From Platerodrilus igneus (Eukaryota; Arthropoda; Insecta; Coleoptera; Lycidae), in contig JARFIW010000170.1 in assembly GCA_036346225.1 (NCBI GenBank), forward strand, positions 9,734,501-9,798,500: DNA of 64,000 nucleotides, written 5' to 3'. The notes beneath the pieces were generated by a model. It searched no databases. It had not been told where the DNA came from and worked only from the letters and a program-made list of their open reading frames with translations. Shown piece by piece: positions 1-11,445 of the stretch. Position numbers and translations under genes: made by a program. Numbering within the stretch: position 1 is the stretch's first letter; each line of letters begins with the position of its first letter.

Positions 1-19
1 ACTGAGCCTACAACAGACT

Positions 20-505
20 TTATTGAACCATCAGCTGTAGTGATACCTGTTTTGCTGAACTAAAAATTTTCAAGTCTAATTTTCTAACAATAGAAAGTGC
101 TAAAGATCCTACCACTGAGGTAGTGCATCCCGAATCCAGAAGACCGGTAATGTCTCTATCTATTAATTTCACCATAATGTAGGGTCGATTATCACACTGC
201 TTCTCAATGAACAAAGTATTATTCTTAGGCTTCGGAGAGTCCTGACAAAAATTTTTAACAACTGTAAGCCATCTCGACCACTCGTCTTTACTAAAGTATT
301 TTTCTTGTTTACAAATCATAACTGTAGCCTTATGACGCGGAACAGGATACCGACCACTATGTACCTGCCGCCTTACTGGTTTTTGAACAACGTGGACATG
401 ACGTTGCCTTAACGCCTTTTCGACCACATCCAAAACAAAAAATTTTTTTTGTTGCTCTACAATCTCTAAACCAATGTCCACTACGGGAGCAATTCCAACA
501 AACAA
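20..505 (-). pseudogene. gypsy pol start: aspartic protease region
   Basis: 161-codon open frame on the minus strand, overlapping the end of gag in a different frame, as expected for gag-pol frameshifting in Ty3/gypsy elements. The C-terminal half has the protease active-site signature LLDSGCTTSVV, with the catalytic D-S-G motif followed by a hydrophobic segment. The N-terminal part spans the gag/pol overlap and carries little recognisable sequence. The protease would cleave the Gag-Pol polyprotein in the virus-like particle. RT should follow beyond the left edge of the window. The family call is secure because of the DSG motif directly after two zinc knuckles. This copy is not functional, since gag upstream is broken. 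Confidence 0.7.
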
Positions 506-1726
506 AATGATTCCTCTTATCGGGACTAAAGGAATTACAAACCGAGGACTCTAAAGAGCTCTTATCTGCTACTGTTACTTGAGGATTGACTAATTTATTC
601 TGAAACACCCTACTCTTAACAGCATAAACTTTCTCATTCAACCCAGGATGTTTGTTCTCATATGGATGCTTAGAGGTTGCAAATCTTGTTAGGTTTATTA
701 GAAGACGCCAAAACCGAGTTTAGTTTCATCAAAGAAGCTTCTTCTAACCTTTACACAAATTTACTAGGGTCGACAAATCTTGAATGTCCGACAATGCAAG
801 TGCCGAAATATATTCAGGAACCAAATTTCTTCTAATCATTTTAACTTTAGTAACTTCTGCTGGCTCGTTGGTCAGTCTACTAAAGAGGGTTTGCATATGC
901 GCGACAAATAAAATAATCCTTTCGTCTTTACCTTGACGACGATTTCTGATCTTTTCCCAAATGTCATCATCCGAAGAACCAGGTAGAAAATCTTCTCTTA
1001 AACGTTCTAACAAGGAGTTCCAGTCTCGCAAAGAATTTTTCACTGTTCTAAACCAAACTAAAGCGTCACCCACAAAAAGTTCACATGCTGATCCAAATAA
1101 ATCAGCTTCGGATACCTTACGAGATTGTGCCAAATCACTAACTCTATCTAAAAATGAATGTAGTTGTTTGGGGTCACCTGAGAATTTTACAGGCCATGAA
1201 CCTATAGGTACTGAAGGTGTTACATACGAAGTCGAATGGATAGGTGCACTAACTAAAGGAGATACTACAACGGACCGATCTAAATAGGTGGACTCTGTAC
1301 TTTTATTGATTTTATCGTACAACTCAGCTTCAAGGGTTAATATCGTTGCTACGGTCTCATTTCTAAACTTAATTGCTTCATCGGGATTTATTGAAGGAAT
1401 TTTCATACGCTTAGCTCGTCCCGAAAGGTGGTTTAACCTTGAACAAGCTCTTCTAAAATTGAGTCTGATGAGTCGCCCTCAAACTCGGACACAATGTTAC
1501 GAACTGACTCGACTGAAACTGAAATTTCTTTACTTTCCGTTGCAAAATCTACTTCATAACACGAAAGGTCAATCAAACAACCAGGCTTATCTAATTCTTT
1601 AGCTAACAATCTACCCAAAATTTTCCTTTTCTCCAACACTGGCCTCTCACTTACCACTCCTCTGATTCTTAGTTCATACTCCAATTCTTCTTTAAGTAGA
1701 CAAACAATTTGGAATTTTTCCGACAT
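357..1726 (-). pseudogene. gypsy gag (matrix/capsid plus zinc knuckles), broken
   Basis: Gag packages element RNA in a virus-like particle. Three minus-strand pieces are visible. 1433-1726 (97 aa, beginning MSEKFQIV) is the likely N-terminus. 744-1406 (220 aa) holds the retrotransposon gag core, with tracts such as PVKFSGDPKQLHSFLDRV and ALVWFRTVKNSLRDWNSLLE. 357-641 carries nucleocapsid zinc knuckles: CWNCSRSGHWFRDC fits C-x2-C-x4-H-x4-C, and CFGCGRKGVKATSC follows as a degenerate second one. The first and second pieces are in different frames, so a frameshift lies near 1406-1433. The second and third are in one frame but separated by a TAG at 744-746. The start near 1726 fits the leader and PBS to its right. 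Confidence 0.8.
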
Positions 1727-1939
1727 GGTTACTACAACCTAATGGAATCAAACCGATAAATCTAACTAATTCGAATCTTACAAAAGCTATCAAAACAAAT
1801 TCGTACCACTAAAGGTAAAAATCAAAAAATGTTTTTGGTAAAATTATTTTTGCCAAAACAATATCAAGAATTAAAGTCAAAAGTAAATTTGACCAAATTA
1901 ACGAATTGAGTGTATGGGGATTACCGTTACAACCAATCT

Positions 1940-2221
1940 TTTATCAAAAGCAAACAAACAAATCTAAATGTCAAATAAACCTTAAGCAAACAAATTTCGG
2001 AGCAAAATAATTTTTGGACAAATGGACTTCAAAGGAAAATAAATTTTGAGCTAACAAACTTCGAATCAAATTAAATTTAGAACAAATAAATTTCGAAGCA
2101 AATTAATTTTTAACAAATAAATTTTAAGGTAAATCAAATTATGAACAAACAACTTTCGAGCTAAATTAAATTATGAACGAACGAATTTCAACAAATTACT
2201 CGTTGAACAAACAAATTTCGA
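1940..2221 (-). repeat. A/T-rich degenerate tandem repeat in the gypsy leader
   Basis: The untranslated leader between gag and the primer-binding sites is made of imperfect repeats built around AACAAACAAATTTCGA and AAATTAAATTA, with a period of roughly 30-35 bp. No coding potential is seen. It may be an expanded leader or packaging region of the element; that role is inference. Confidence 0.55.
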
Positions 2222-2323
2222 GGCCCCAAACGTTGCCGGCGCCAGTGCTACATTTTTCCTGGCCAGCCCCACGTTGGGCGCCAGTGCTACATTTTTCCTG
2301 GCCAGCCTCACACATGGGTGCTA
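2222..2323 (-). repeat. Three tandem primer-binding-site units of the gypsy element
   Basis: On the minus strand TGGCGCCCAACGTGGGGC (2266-2283) matches the complement of the 3' end of insect tRNA-Lys, the usual gypsy primer. It sits in a 39-bp unit that also contains GGCCAGGAAAAATGTAGCAC. A diverged unit lies on each side (2222-2244 and 2305-2323). The unit next to the LTR (TAGCACCCATGTG...) is the most degenerate, so the working PBS may have been the inner copy. Confidence 0.7.
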
Positions 2324-2500
2324 GTGAAACGATATTTTCTTATCCCTCTATATTTACACCAGCTCCACGAAGTCTTCCGACGTAGCTAGGGGTCTATTCC
2401 TGGGGTAGAGCAATGAGCAATGGGGGGGTAAGTCGAAATCTAAGGAGGGTTACACTTAACAAAAAAAAAAAACAGGCGCCAGTGGCTGTGAAATTACACC
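2324..2500 (-). repeat. 3' end of the gypsy 5' LTR
   Basis: This segment lies outside the PBS units and shares, in inverse orientation, the block containing GGGGTCTATTCCTGGG and a run of seven G with the scrap at 9600-9790. It must be the U5 end of the 5' LTR on the minus strand. Its outer limit cannot be fixed because no full LTR is present here. Confidence 0.55.
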
Positions 2501-2655
2501 GAACTCGGAAACAACTCGACTAATAATTCTTGATATTATAATACTATAAAAGTTTGATTGTTACTCGAATATTTATTTTAATTAATAAAGGTATTTTAAT
2601 ATTCATTGTACGTTTAATGAATGGATTCTCCTACTGCAAAAATAAAATTGTTACA

Positions 2656-4462
2656 CTATATAACGACTCCACGGAGCCACTCTATCTTTACCTTTATCCA
2701 TTGTCTTGGATAACTAGGTCAATACCTTTGTCTTGTTTGTTATCTTTGATAATACCCTTAGTTTTAATATCGTTATCTTACCGATTACCTTTAATAATAA
2801 CTTTAGTTGAATATCGTTATCTTACCGACTATCTTTAGTAATAACTTTTGTTTAATATCGCGTTACCTTACCTACTATCTCTAATAATAACTTTAGCTTA
2901 ATTTCGCGTTATCTTACCTAGTATCTCAAATAATAACTAAAGCTTAATACCGTTATCTTATCCATTACCTTTGAGGATAACAATTTAAGCTCATTATCGT
3001 TATCTTATCTCTTATCTTTAACAACAATTTGAGATCTTGTTTTATCTTTTTATCTTCCTAACGTGTGGTATCTATGACCAGACGTGGGAATTATTTTTCT
3101 TGAATTTAAGTGAAAAAGCTAACCCGATATAGAAATGTAATTTGTTAGGTTAGCCATATAAGGATTTAGTAGGGTGGTACTTTTGGTAAATTTGTTGATT
3201 CACAACCATGTCATGGACAAGTTTTAATGTGTATCGTTATTAAGCCAAAGTACCAGTAACAAAATTTGCTAGAGTGTATAGTGATTCACTCTATGAACAT
3301 TTTTAAATTTGGGCACTTCTTGCCAATGAAGAATAGTTTTGATGCAACGCTTATGTGTGTTGCACGTAAGAACTTTAATGTTAGCTTTAGTTTAGATAGG
3401 TTTAGGCGACTTGTCGCATCCATTTTTATTTAAGTAGTGTTTCATGCTCCCCGACAAATTTGTGCTGTCGATTATTAGTGTAGTCAAAAACAATGGGGCT
3501 ACCTTTCCGTTTCCTGGTACTTCGGTAGACGTGTTATTGGTCAAAAAACCAGGTGGCGCTTTATATAAACATTTTGTAGGTTTTAAGTTAGGTTTTACAT
3601 AGGGTAGTTAGGACTTAGATTTTAAGCTGTTACTGTGCTAACAGACTTTTTCTTTTTTTAAGTTTTTTCTTTTGTGGCTTTGTCGTGATTGTTACGTGCT
3701 AATCAAATTGGCCCTTAAACATTGTTATCAGGTTAATTTTGATGTGCGGAGGTTTCGCGCCACAAATTTAAAAGACTAGGCGCGTATTTCAGTTACGTCA
3801 CAGTGCGTTGCGCCAGATCGCGTGACGCGAGTGGAGTAGGGGAAAAAGGGACAAGTGTTTCCGTTAGACGCTTGAACGTGGCTTTTTTGCCCGTACCTTC
3901 GAGTGGAGTGGACGCTTTGAGGTATCGTATCGTGCTTATCTTTACCTATGTAGATATCTTGCCTGATTATCTCTGTTTGTCACCCCTTATACCTTGTTTC
4001 CTTATCCGATCCCTGCATAGGTAGGAGAAATTTGCAGCCACCTAGGCGAACCGTACTGCACGACCCGAGAATGAGCCGGAAGCCCATGTTCCGCCAACAG
4101 CACCGGAGCAAGCACCATCTTTAATCACCTGGAGTGCAGCCCTGAGTGCTGGTCCGAACGCTTTGGAAGAGCGTCGGGCGTACCATCTTTAATCCCTCCG
4201 GGATGGAGCCCTGATGGACTTTGGAGAAGCCTACTATAACCCAATTCCGTCGAACGCCGGATTTCTGAGTGAGTACTCTCTTTGTTAATTTGTTCGCTGT
4301 ATTATTTATTATCTTAAATTTATGTAAATCTCCGATTATTGCGCAATATAAATTGTGCATTGGTGACGTCATTGGTAGATGAGCGCGCCCAAAATCTGTA
4401 TAAGATTAGCGCTACCAACTACCGGTGGTGGCTAGTAAACCCCGCCTGCGGTGTTGTATTTA
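2656..4462 (+). mobile_element. Non-autonomous LTR element, copy C (3' internal end plus 3' LTR)
   Basis: From TATATAACGACTCCACGGAG at about 2656 the sequence is collinear with the 3' internal ends of copy A (from 18806) and copy B (from 27602). Shared blocks include CTTGTCGCAT, AAACCAGGTGGCGC and the final TTTGTCG(C/T)GAT just before the LTR. The LTR (3690-4462) starts TGTTACGTGC and ends in a GTTGTA motif. No gene is visible. The 5' part is missing, possibly because the minus-strand gypsy element inserted here. This is the most diverged copy. Confidence 0.75.
3690..4462 (+). repeat. LTR of copy C
   Basis: It begins TGTTACGTGCT and shares with LTR-B the early block GCGCCA(C/T)AAATTTAAA, the phrase CGTATTTC and the end block GCTACCAACT. 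The middle (about 4030-4270) is unlike A or B and contains two imperfect copies of ACCATCTTTAATC...GGA(G/T)...GCCCTGA. It is followed by GTGAGTAC, as in LTR-A. Confidence 0.65.
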
Positions 4463-6444
4463 TCGAACTTTTAATTGTAACTATCGTTCTAAATGTAAGA
4501 AAACAGATGTCTGTTTGTTCGTTACGAAAGCTTTTCGCCTTGGGATTATTGATTTTACATGCTTTGATGCGCTTGCTGACGTTATTGCCCGTTAAATTAA
4601 ACTAAATTAAATTACTTATGCGTTCTATTGGCTTATAAAACTGATTTTCTTTATGAACTTATTACTTTTTAATCCCTAATTATAACAATACTTCAATGCT
4701 TGATACTTTAAATTAAATAAATGAAATAAATTTTGTACGTAAATATTATGTTCCTTTCTCTCCACAGGGTGTTTGAAATTGCATTGTTTACCCCAAATTT
4801 AATCCTTTAAATCCACTACAATATATATATATATATTTGTTGTTTTGTTGAAGGTAATGTATGCCAAATAAAGAAAGCCAAATATCAGATCCCGTAACTG
4901 AGAAATTTATGTTTGCCGTACTTTACAAACGTTAAAGTATTTGAAATATTAGTCAAAATGTAAGTGCCAAGACGTAAAAACAATGACTTGATGACGTGAT
5001 AAAACACAGTATTCAAGGATTTACACTGAGTTGTATGTTTAATAAGCCATAGAACGTACATTTGCTAATCGAGAAACCGGATGCGTCTGTAGAAATTACA
5101 CTATTCACCACGCAGATCCAGGTTTATATGTGTAACATTTCGGCATTTATTTTAATAGAATCAACCTTTGGACAAACATGTAATATCAAAATTATAAGTA
5201 ATAGCATTGTCAAATATGATTGAAGGGTTGTGCGATATTAAGGACCAATGATTGAACATTTATACATGAAAAGGGAAAGTGTAAAAGACAGAGTATAAGG
5301 TATTAGTGACACGAACTTGTGGGGACGATATTATTGGATGGAATTTGTATACAATGTATTAAAGAGTAGGCATATTTGAATTGTAATTATCACCAAGGCA
5401 AAAGATAAACAGGAAGTCGATTCTAATATTTTTTGGTAGTAAGACGTATTTTTTGTAAACTGCGCTAAATTTTGAACATTTTTGAGAATAAATAAACGAA
5501 TTTAAAAGTTTAAGAGTTTGATTAATATATAAAGAAGGGTACGGAGAAGCAAGAGTAAGAATAATTAATAGCAACGACGAAGTAAAAAGGTTAAGAGTGG
5601 AAAAGGCGTAGTAAATAGTGGGAATTTGGAACGAGATAGATAAAGGCAGAAGGGCATTGAATGGTATTTATGAAACTGAAGGCGATATTAATGGAATAGA
5701 TTTGGATATGGTAAAACGGATAGAATGATATGGAATGGTTATTAGAGGATAGCAGTGAATTGGAAAGAGTAGACTTAGGAGGAAAGCATTGAGTTTGGAA
5801 CGAGCGGAATTTGGAACAGGAAAGCAGTGGAGCAGCAGGAGGATTAAGACGAGCAAAGAAGAATAAACATCAGGAAAATTAGCGCAGGGTAAGTTATACA
5901 AAAAGGTAGTCAAAATTCTAAATTTGGGTATATTCATTTTAGATTTGGGGATATCGAAATTCATTAAAAGAAACCTGCAACTGGATAGCAGATCTTTCAT
6001 AGTGATAGTGCCCGCAGTGTAAAGACGCATACGGCGAGTGAGATTGTTGAGCCAGTTTTCAAAGAGGCCGACGACGAAGTGTAAAATAGGTGAGTACTGT
6101 GGTTTTAACGTCAAAGTCATTAATTTTGTAATATTAATTAATTTGGCACAAGGCTACGTGGATCATATATAAAAATTTGGCATATACAAGTGTAAAATAT
6201 CACAGGTACTAAAACAAAAGGTAGTGCTGTTTGGTTGGTGCATTGCACATCTACTTACCACTGAACCCACGGTAAGTAGGTGGATACCCTGGGAAGAACG
6301 AGTTTTCAAAAAGTCGAGGCATATTTAACACAGTTTTGTTTATAAACCAACCAAACGAAAATAAAGCACGTAACATAAAATAAATTTTTGCATATCATAT
6401 AAAATTAAATAAATAAATAAAAAGGCGCGAGGGGGGTAGCATAA

Positions 6445-6446
<2 letters not shown>
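4463..6446. other. Unrecognised AT-rich interval
   Basis: No recognisable gene. A short (AT)n run lies near 4822. The longest open frame is 150 codons on the minus strand at 5668-6120; it is leucine- and serine-rich, resembles nothing I can name, and may be element-derived. The plus strand at 5590-5850 is purine-rich, with repeated GGAATTTGGAAC-type phrases. Confidence 0.4.

Positions 6447-6491
<45 letters not shown>
6447..6491. repeat. (AT)n microsatellite
   Basis: About 45 bp of uninterrupted AT dinucleotides, preceded by a G-run (GCGCGAGGGGGG). Short open frames across it read as Tyr-Ile repeats and are artefacts. Confidence 0.95.
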
Positions 6492-6494
<3 letters not shown>

Positions 6495-8457
6495 TTTTGA
6501 ATAAGAGAGGTATACGGCGTAGCACTTGAACGTACACCTACCTCCCTTGCACACATACAGTTGTCATTATAAAGACAACCACATGTAAAATCCCGCATAC
6601 CTCAGTCTTTGTCATTATATATTATAAATACCACAACTAACCTCAAAGGTTTCATTTGCAACTTATCCTATTTAGAGTTGAATTAAAACTTTGCCATCTG
6701 GCAATGTAGTGAACCTATTATTTTAGAAAGAATACACCATCCGCACTGAAACGACCATATCGATCCCAATAAAGGTTCTACTAATGTGGAAATTTCAAAT
6801 TCCTCAACGTATTCGCCATTAATTTAATGCTATACTTATCAGTCACTTCGATAAAGGGCTGCGATTAAACCCTCATGCAAGTCGAAAACAGCATAACTAA
6901 AACTGAGTATTAAACTTCGAAATTAGCACCATCTCTTTGATCTGAACAAAAAAGTTAAACTTAGTTCATAACTAGTTTTCTAAAGACTTGAAAACTTTTT
7001 AGGTATAACTAAATTAGTAATTACATCATAGCTGGGGCACTATTTAGTTACGTATTCTGAAACTCCCTCGTCACAATTTTCACAAAGTTAGGAGTTTCTC
7101 AGCTACGAGTTCTTGTAATATCAGTGAGTTAAAAATTAAGACGCAAAACTTTCTTGAGAACTATATGGAACGACATTCGGCGCGTTTGAAAAAGGCGCCT
7201 TTATAGGTCTCCAGTTAGAAGCAAAGTTTTAAGACTTTATACAACAAAAGTACAAAAGTTTTAGTCAATTACATTGTCTGAAATATATGGAATTTCAGAA
7301 ACTAAAGGTTTCCTGCTTTGCAAAGCTTTGTTGTCTGGTGTCCAATTTAGAGTATAATCTCTCTGTGACCATCTGGGGAAGGCATTTGTAAAACCTGTTG
7401 TATTCTAGTTGTTAAAGCTACTTTGGATCTTGTAAAGTTTGTTGTCTTGAAATTGGTCAGTTTTCCAAAAAGTTTGCTCCAACTCCAAAAAATTAAATCT
7501 AATTATTGTAAGTAATACCGCACGTTTTTATTATTATGTACCAGTTTATTTCATAATCTCGTAACAAGTTTATTTTCTAGCAATATCTTCACAAATACCT
7601 ACGTTAATAAATTTATAAAAAGTCAATTCAAATATAATATCTCTACACAATCAACGTGATAATTATTACATGTTGTTGAAGCCAATATAAGCTTTCGAAC
7701 TGCGAGCATAAATTATAAATTAAGCGCTGACAGAAAATGCCATTTGCGAGCGTCATTATCAGAGCTCCCCCTCCTTTGATTATTATAAGAATCGCAACTG
7801 TTGTCAGGCGGCAGTATACGTCAATAAAACACTTCCACCTGAGCTGTTGTTAGAGAAAGTCAATTGTTCTTTGTATAAAAGAACATGGCGTTGCACACCT
7901 GGTGTTGGAAGCACAGAAAGATAAAAGTCGATTTCAAGATAAAATCGTCTCGACTAGACTCATTATATGTCCAAGTTTGGCATTTATATAGTTCGTACAA
8001 GACGGGGCGTTAATTGTAATGGCTGGCTTTAGGATAGCAATAAGTATCACCGAGCTTTAAAGCCTTTATTAATTTAATATTTGCAGTGCAATTTACGAAA
8101 ACTTATAAAAATTTATTGGTAACTTTGTAACATGTTTAATTTGAGCTATATTTATTCGCATTGAATTACGAGGATAACGCGCTAAGCGTGCCTTATTCTT
8201 TATTAATCTTTTTATATTAAAATATCTGTGTGACATAAAGTTACTTCGTCAAGCATCTCTAGCTGTTTTTTTCGTATTCCCCAACTCTTACGTCGCTATC
8301 ATTCGGTTTTCGCTTCGTCGAGTTAGTCGCACGCTAGCCACCGCCTTATCAAGATGTATTCTCGGCTAGAGGCATGCGACCTTCGGATAAATTACTTATG
8401 TAAGCAGGTCAGGTCGTGCTAGACCTGAAACCATTTTGATACCTTCTACTAACGCGC
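6492..8457. other. No recognisable feature
   Basis: AT-rich sequence with no open frame above about 60 codons, no similarity to the other repeats in the window that I can see, and no RNA-like structure I can support. Confidence 0.5.
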
Positions 8458-8550
8458 GTCACTTAGGATTCGTCACTTAGGATTTGTAATTTGTCAACTT
8501 AGAATTTGTCAACTAAGAATTCGTCAACTAAGAGTTTGTCAACGAAGAAT
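8458..8550. repeat. 15-bp tandem repeat, about six units
   Basis: Units of the type GTCAACTAAGAATTC or GTCACTTAGGATTC follow one another with substitutions; one unit is lengthened by about 6 bp. Flanks are unique. Confidence 0.8.
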
Positions 8551-9599
8551 GATAGATGTTGGTTTTGATTGCAGTCGTCCCAAATTAAAAATGGCTAGTA
8601 ACATTGGTCGGAGATTATGAATTTCTATCCAGATTTGTCTTGGAACAACAGCGGCAGTTCGGTTCGTTATTAAATATAAGAAATTTCTTGCATGTGTTTT
8701 GAATGTCGTAAAAATTTGATAAACAGACTATCATATAAAGCACGAAAAGTTGCTATTATGTTTTCATACATGTAATCTGTTTAATCCTCAATTATTGTTG
8801 AACTGGTTTTACAAGCCGTAGAACGAAATTTTGTCAAGTTAGGTATATATAATTACAAGCTTTGTTCCATTTGAACCTTAGATAATTTCAAAGTATGTTT
8901 TCGAGGTCATACTTTTTTTGTGTTGCACAGTTGACAGATGTTGTCATGAAAGCAGATGCTTCGTGCAGCTGTCATAGAATTTAAACTAAACATTCCTATT
9001 TTTGTGATTAGCTTTTATTTACATATAAATTATAAAATCTAAATATGAAAATTTAAATACACGCTGCGTAAGAATTTAGAAACTGTAATCACCTGAAAAG
9101 ATCTGCCCAGGTTAGAAATGTTAATTTAGTGTATTGTGTCTACAAATTATTTTTAATCAAATGTTTAAATCAAGTTTATATTTGAAGAGCAGTTGTTTGT
9201 TTTAAAAAGCCAAAACCTTGACTTTGTTATAGATGTTAATGATGAAATTTTTTTTTACTTGTTAAAAAGTTTTGAAATTTAAAAAAAGAGAGTTTTTTTA
9301 GAAAACAATTAGTTAAACTTTGATGCTTTTATTTTGGTCAAGTGCGATCAAATCTGATAACACAAAGGCAGAATTTTTGAGTTAGTAATTTTGTGCCAAT
9401 ATTATATTGGATATACATTTTTAATTTTTGATACCTTTATAGGACACAAATAGTGTTCTACATTTTTATTTATTTAATCTTTGCAATTTCTTACAGGAAC
9501 TGCGTCTTATTTTTATAAGACAGGTTTTTGTTAACGAAGGCGATCGTTTTATCTTTGGGTTTCCACGTCCGTCCTTAGAATTGTGCTCTGCTATTATCG

Positions 9600-9790
9600 T
9601 GAATATCTCAGGACTTGGTGGCGCCTATTTAACTTAGTTTAGCTTTGGTTTGCAAACAAAATTCGACTTACCCCCCCACTTCTTATTGCTCTACCCAGGA
9701 ATAGACCCCTAGCTATGTGGGAAGATTTTTGTTTACTGGCGCCCATTTGGAAAAATAAGTAACACTGACGCCACAACATATATATAAAAA
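9600..9790 (+). mobile_element. Gypsy LTR-end and primer-binding-site scrap
   Basis: It is an inverted relative of 2300-2500: it shares TTCGACTTACCCCCCCA, TGCTCTACCC and GGAATAGACCCCTAGCTA. The LTR ends at 9736 and is followed directly by TGGCGCCCATTTGG, a degenerate tRNA-Lys-type PBS, in plus orientation. No gag follows, so only the LTR/leader junction survives. Confidence 0.65.
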
Positions 9791-11214
9791 CAAAATCAGT
9801 TACAACATATGAAAATTTATTGGCAACTTATTGAAATCTTATAGGAATTGTAAAGCATATTTGAAATTTTACTTGATGTGGTAATCAATCCAACGTGGTT
9901 CATTTGTTCGATGTGGACGCACGTGATGTTTGTTAGATATTCAGTATCAAGTTAATTAGATTGTGTGGTGTTGGAGATTTCTAACTTAGTATTGCTGAAA
10001 TAAGAAGATTCCAATTTATCAATTATTATTCCGGGTATGGTCCAAATATATTGCAAGTATTTTTCTGATGGATTAACATCTGGTATATAATTAGAGTTTT
10101 TTAATACGTCAGCTGTAACTCTTGGCATGACAAACAAATAAGTTTTTGTTTGTTCACGTGGAAATTTCCTAGTTCATTGTGTGAATGACAAACAAGTTAT
10201 TTTTAAACATTGGTGAAAGGAATCTATAAAACTACACTTTTATTCTTTGTATGAGTACTAACAAAAAATGGTAGATGGCGATATAAAGATAGAAAAGGTT
10301 AACTTTCAGGATTAACAAAACTTAAAGCTATTATTTGATTACCAAATTATGTTAATTTAGAGAACTAGATTGTTTCATTTTGCTTTTCATTAATTATTAA
10401 TTGGAATATTTACCATTTAATGTGAAGTCTATGTAGTACTACCAAGGCCAAATGAAGAATAAATTCTGCTAGACTCTTATAATGTAGAAAGCTGCAATGC
10501 TCTATTTTTGTGAGATACTGATGTTGAGATTATTACCAAGTACAAATGTACATATTTTTCATTATCATAATTTAGTCAAATTTTTTAAAGATGATGTTTT
10601 GTAAATAACTTTAAACTGCAACTTAAAGGAATAGATATTCATTTTGTTCAAGACTATGATTATTAGTTGGAATGAATGAGGGTTGATTCTTATTAATTAT
10701 GAATTTTTTGAAATAAATGCACAAACGGTGCTAGCCTTGTTTTAATCTGTTTACAGGTGTAGCAGTGCAGCTTTAAAGGTCAATATCGAGCCATAAGGTA
10801 AGAAAACTTTAGGAATTGGGTTCTCGTGATATTTTTTGTATAGCGGTATTTGAGTATAGGTTTCCGCATTCGCCTTATACAAAAAACTCAAGTTGGGTCT
10901 TCTTAGTACACAAAAATTCGGTGGCGCCATATTCACTACATTTTGGTCGCAGTCCAACCCCGACCCAAAGCTCATGTTCTACCCAGAGCAAATCGCTTGA
11001 CTAGCCGCTTAGCCTTTGGAGGTTTCCTCATCTACGAGCCATTTTCCACCGAAACTAACCTTGGGCTCTTTACATCTTCAGGAAATCCTCGTCATCTATC
11101 CTTGTGCCTTTCAGCTGGCAAAATAGGAGTTAAGAAAATAACCCCATAGTAAGGCAAAACGTTATAATCTAACGAAATAAACTTTTACTTTGTACATGCA
11201 AAACATAGTTTCCA
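9791..11214. other. No recognisable gene
   Basis: AT-rich to about 10700. The 10750-11150 stretch is less AT-rich and open on both strands (62-75 codons) but matches no family I recognise. A segment bounded by ACAG (about 10756) and AAGGTAAG (about 10799) would suit a small exon, but nothing else supports a gene. Confidence 0.4.
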
Positions 11215-11345
11215 ATTGTAACGCATTGCCCTAGATAGGGAGGGAAAATTTAGTGAATTTGAATGAACAAATTAAATATGGGCGCATTTTATATGATAGA
11301 TTTCACAAATTATTAACCTCAAGTAAGCACGATAACCTTTCTGAA
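11215..11345 (+). repeat. Dispersed repeat X, partial copy
   Basis: Shares AACGCATTGC-like sequence, TTAGTGAATTTGAATG, a GGGCGCAT...TATATGATAG block and TTTCACAAAT with the longer copies at 36296-36719 (+) and 41473-41800 (-). Confidence 0.6.
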
Positions 11346-11445
11346 TAGACCTGCACCTTGAAGAAGTTCTAGATTACTAGAATGGGTAGAATGTCTTGAG
11401 TGTTCCAATGAGCTAAAGAGCCAAACTATAGGTTTAACCAAATTA

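Larger units (their letters stand above)
1..2560 (-). mobile_element. Ty3/gypsy LTR retrotransposon, 5' part, runs off the window start
   Basis: Read on the minus strand the order is: LTR end (right of 2324), tRNA-Lys-type primer-binding sites (2222-2323), a long A/T-rich leader, gag, zinc knuckles, then the start of an aspartic protease at the window edge. RT, RNase H, integrase and the 3' LTR would lie before position 1. The gag frame is broken, so the copy is dead. The right end of the LTR is uncertain: homology to the scrap at 9600-9790 supports LTR sequence to about 2500, and copy C of another family begins near 2656. Confidence 0.8.

Noticed and set aside
5668..6120. 150-codon minus-strand ORF as a host gene
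   Set aside because: Leu/Ser/Pro-rich, no domain, no start context or exon signals; kept only as a note in the interval entry.
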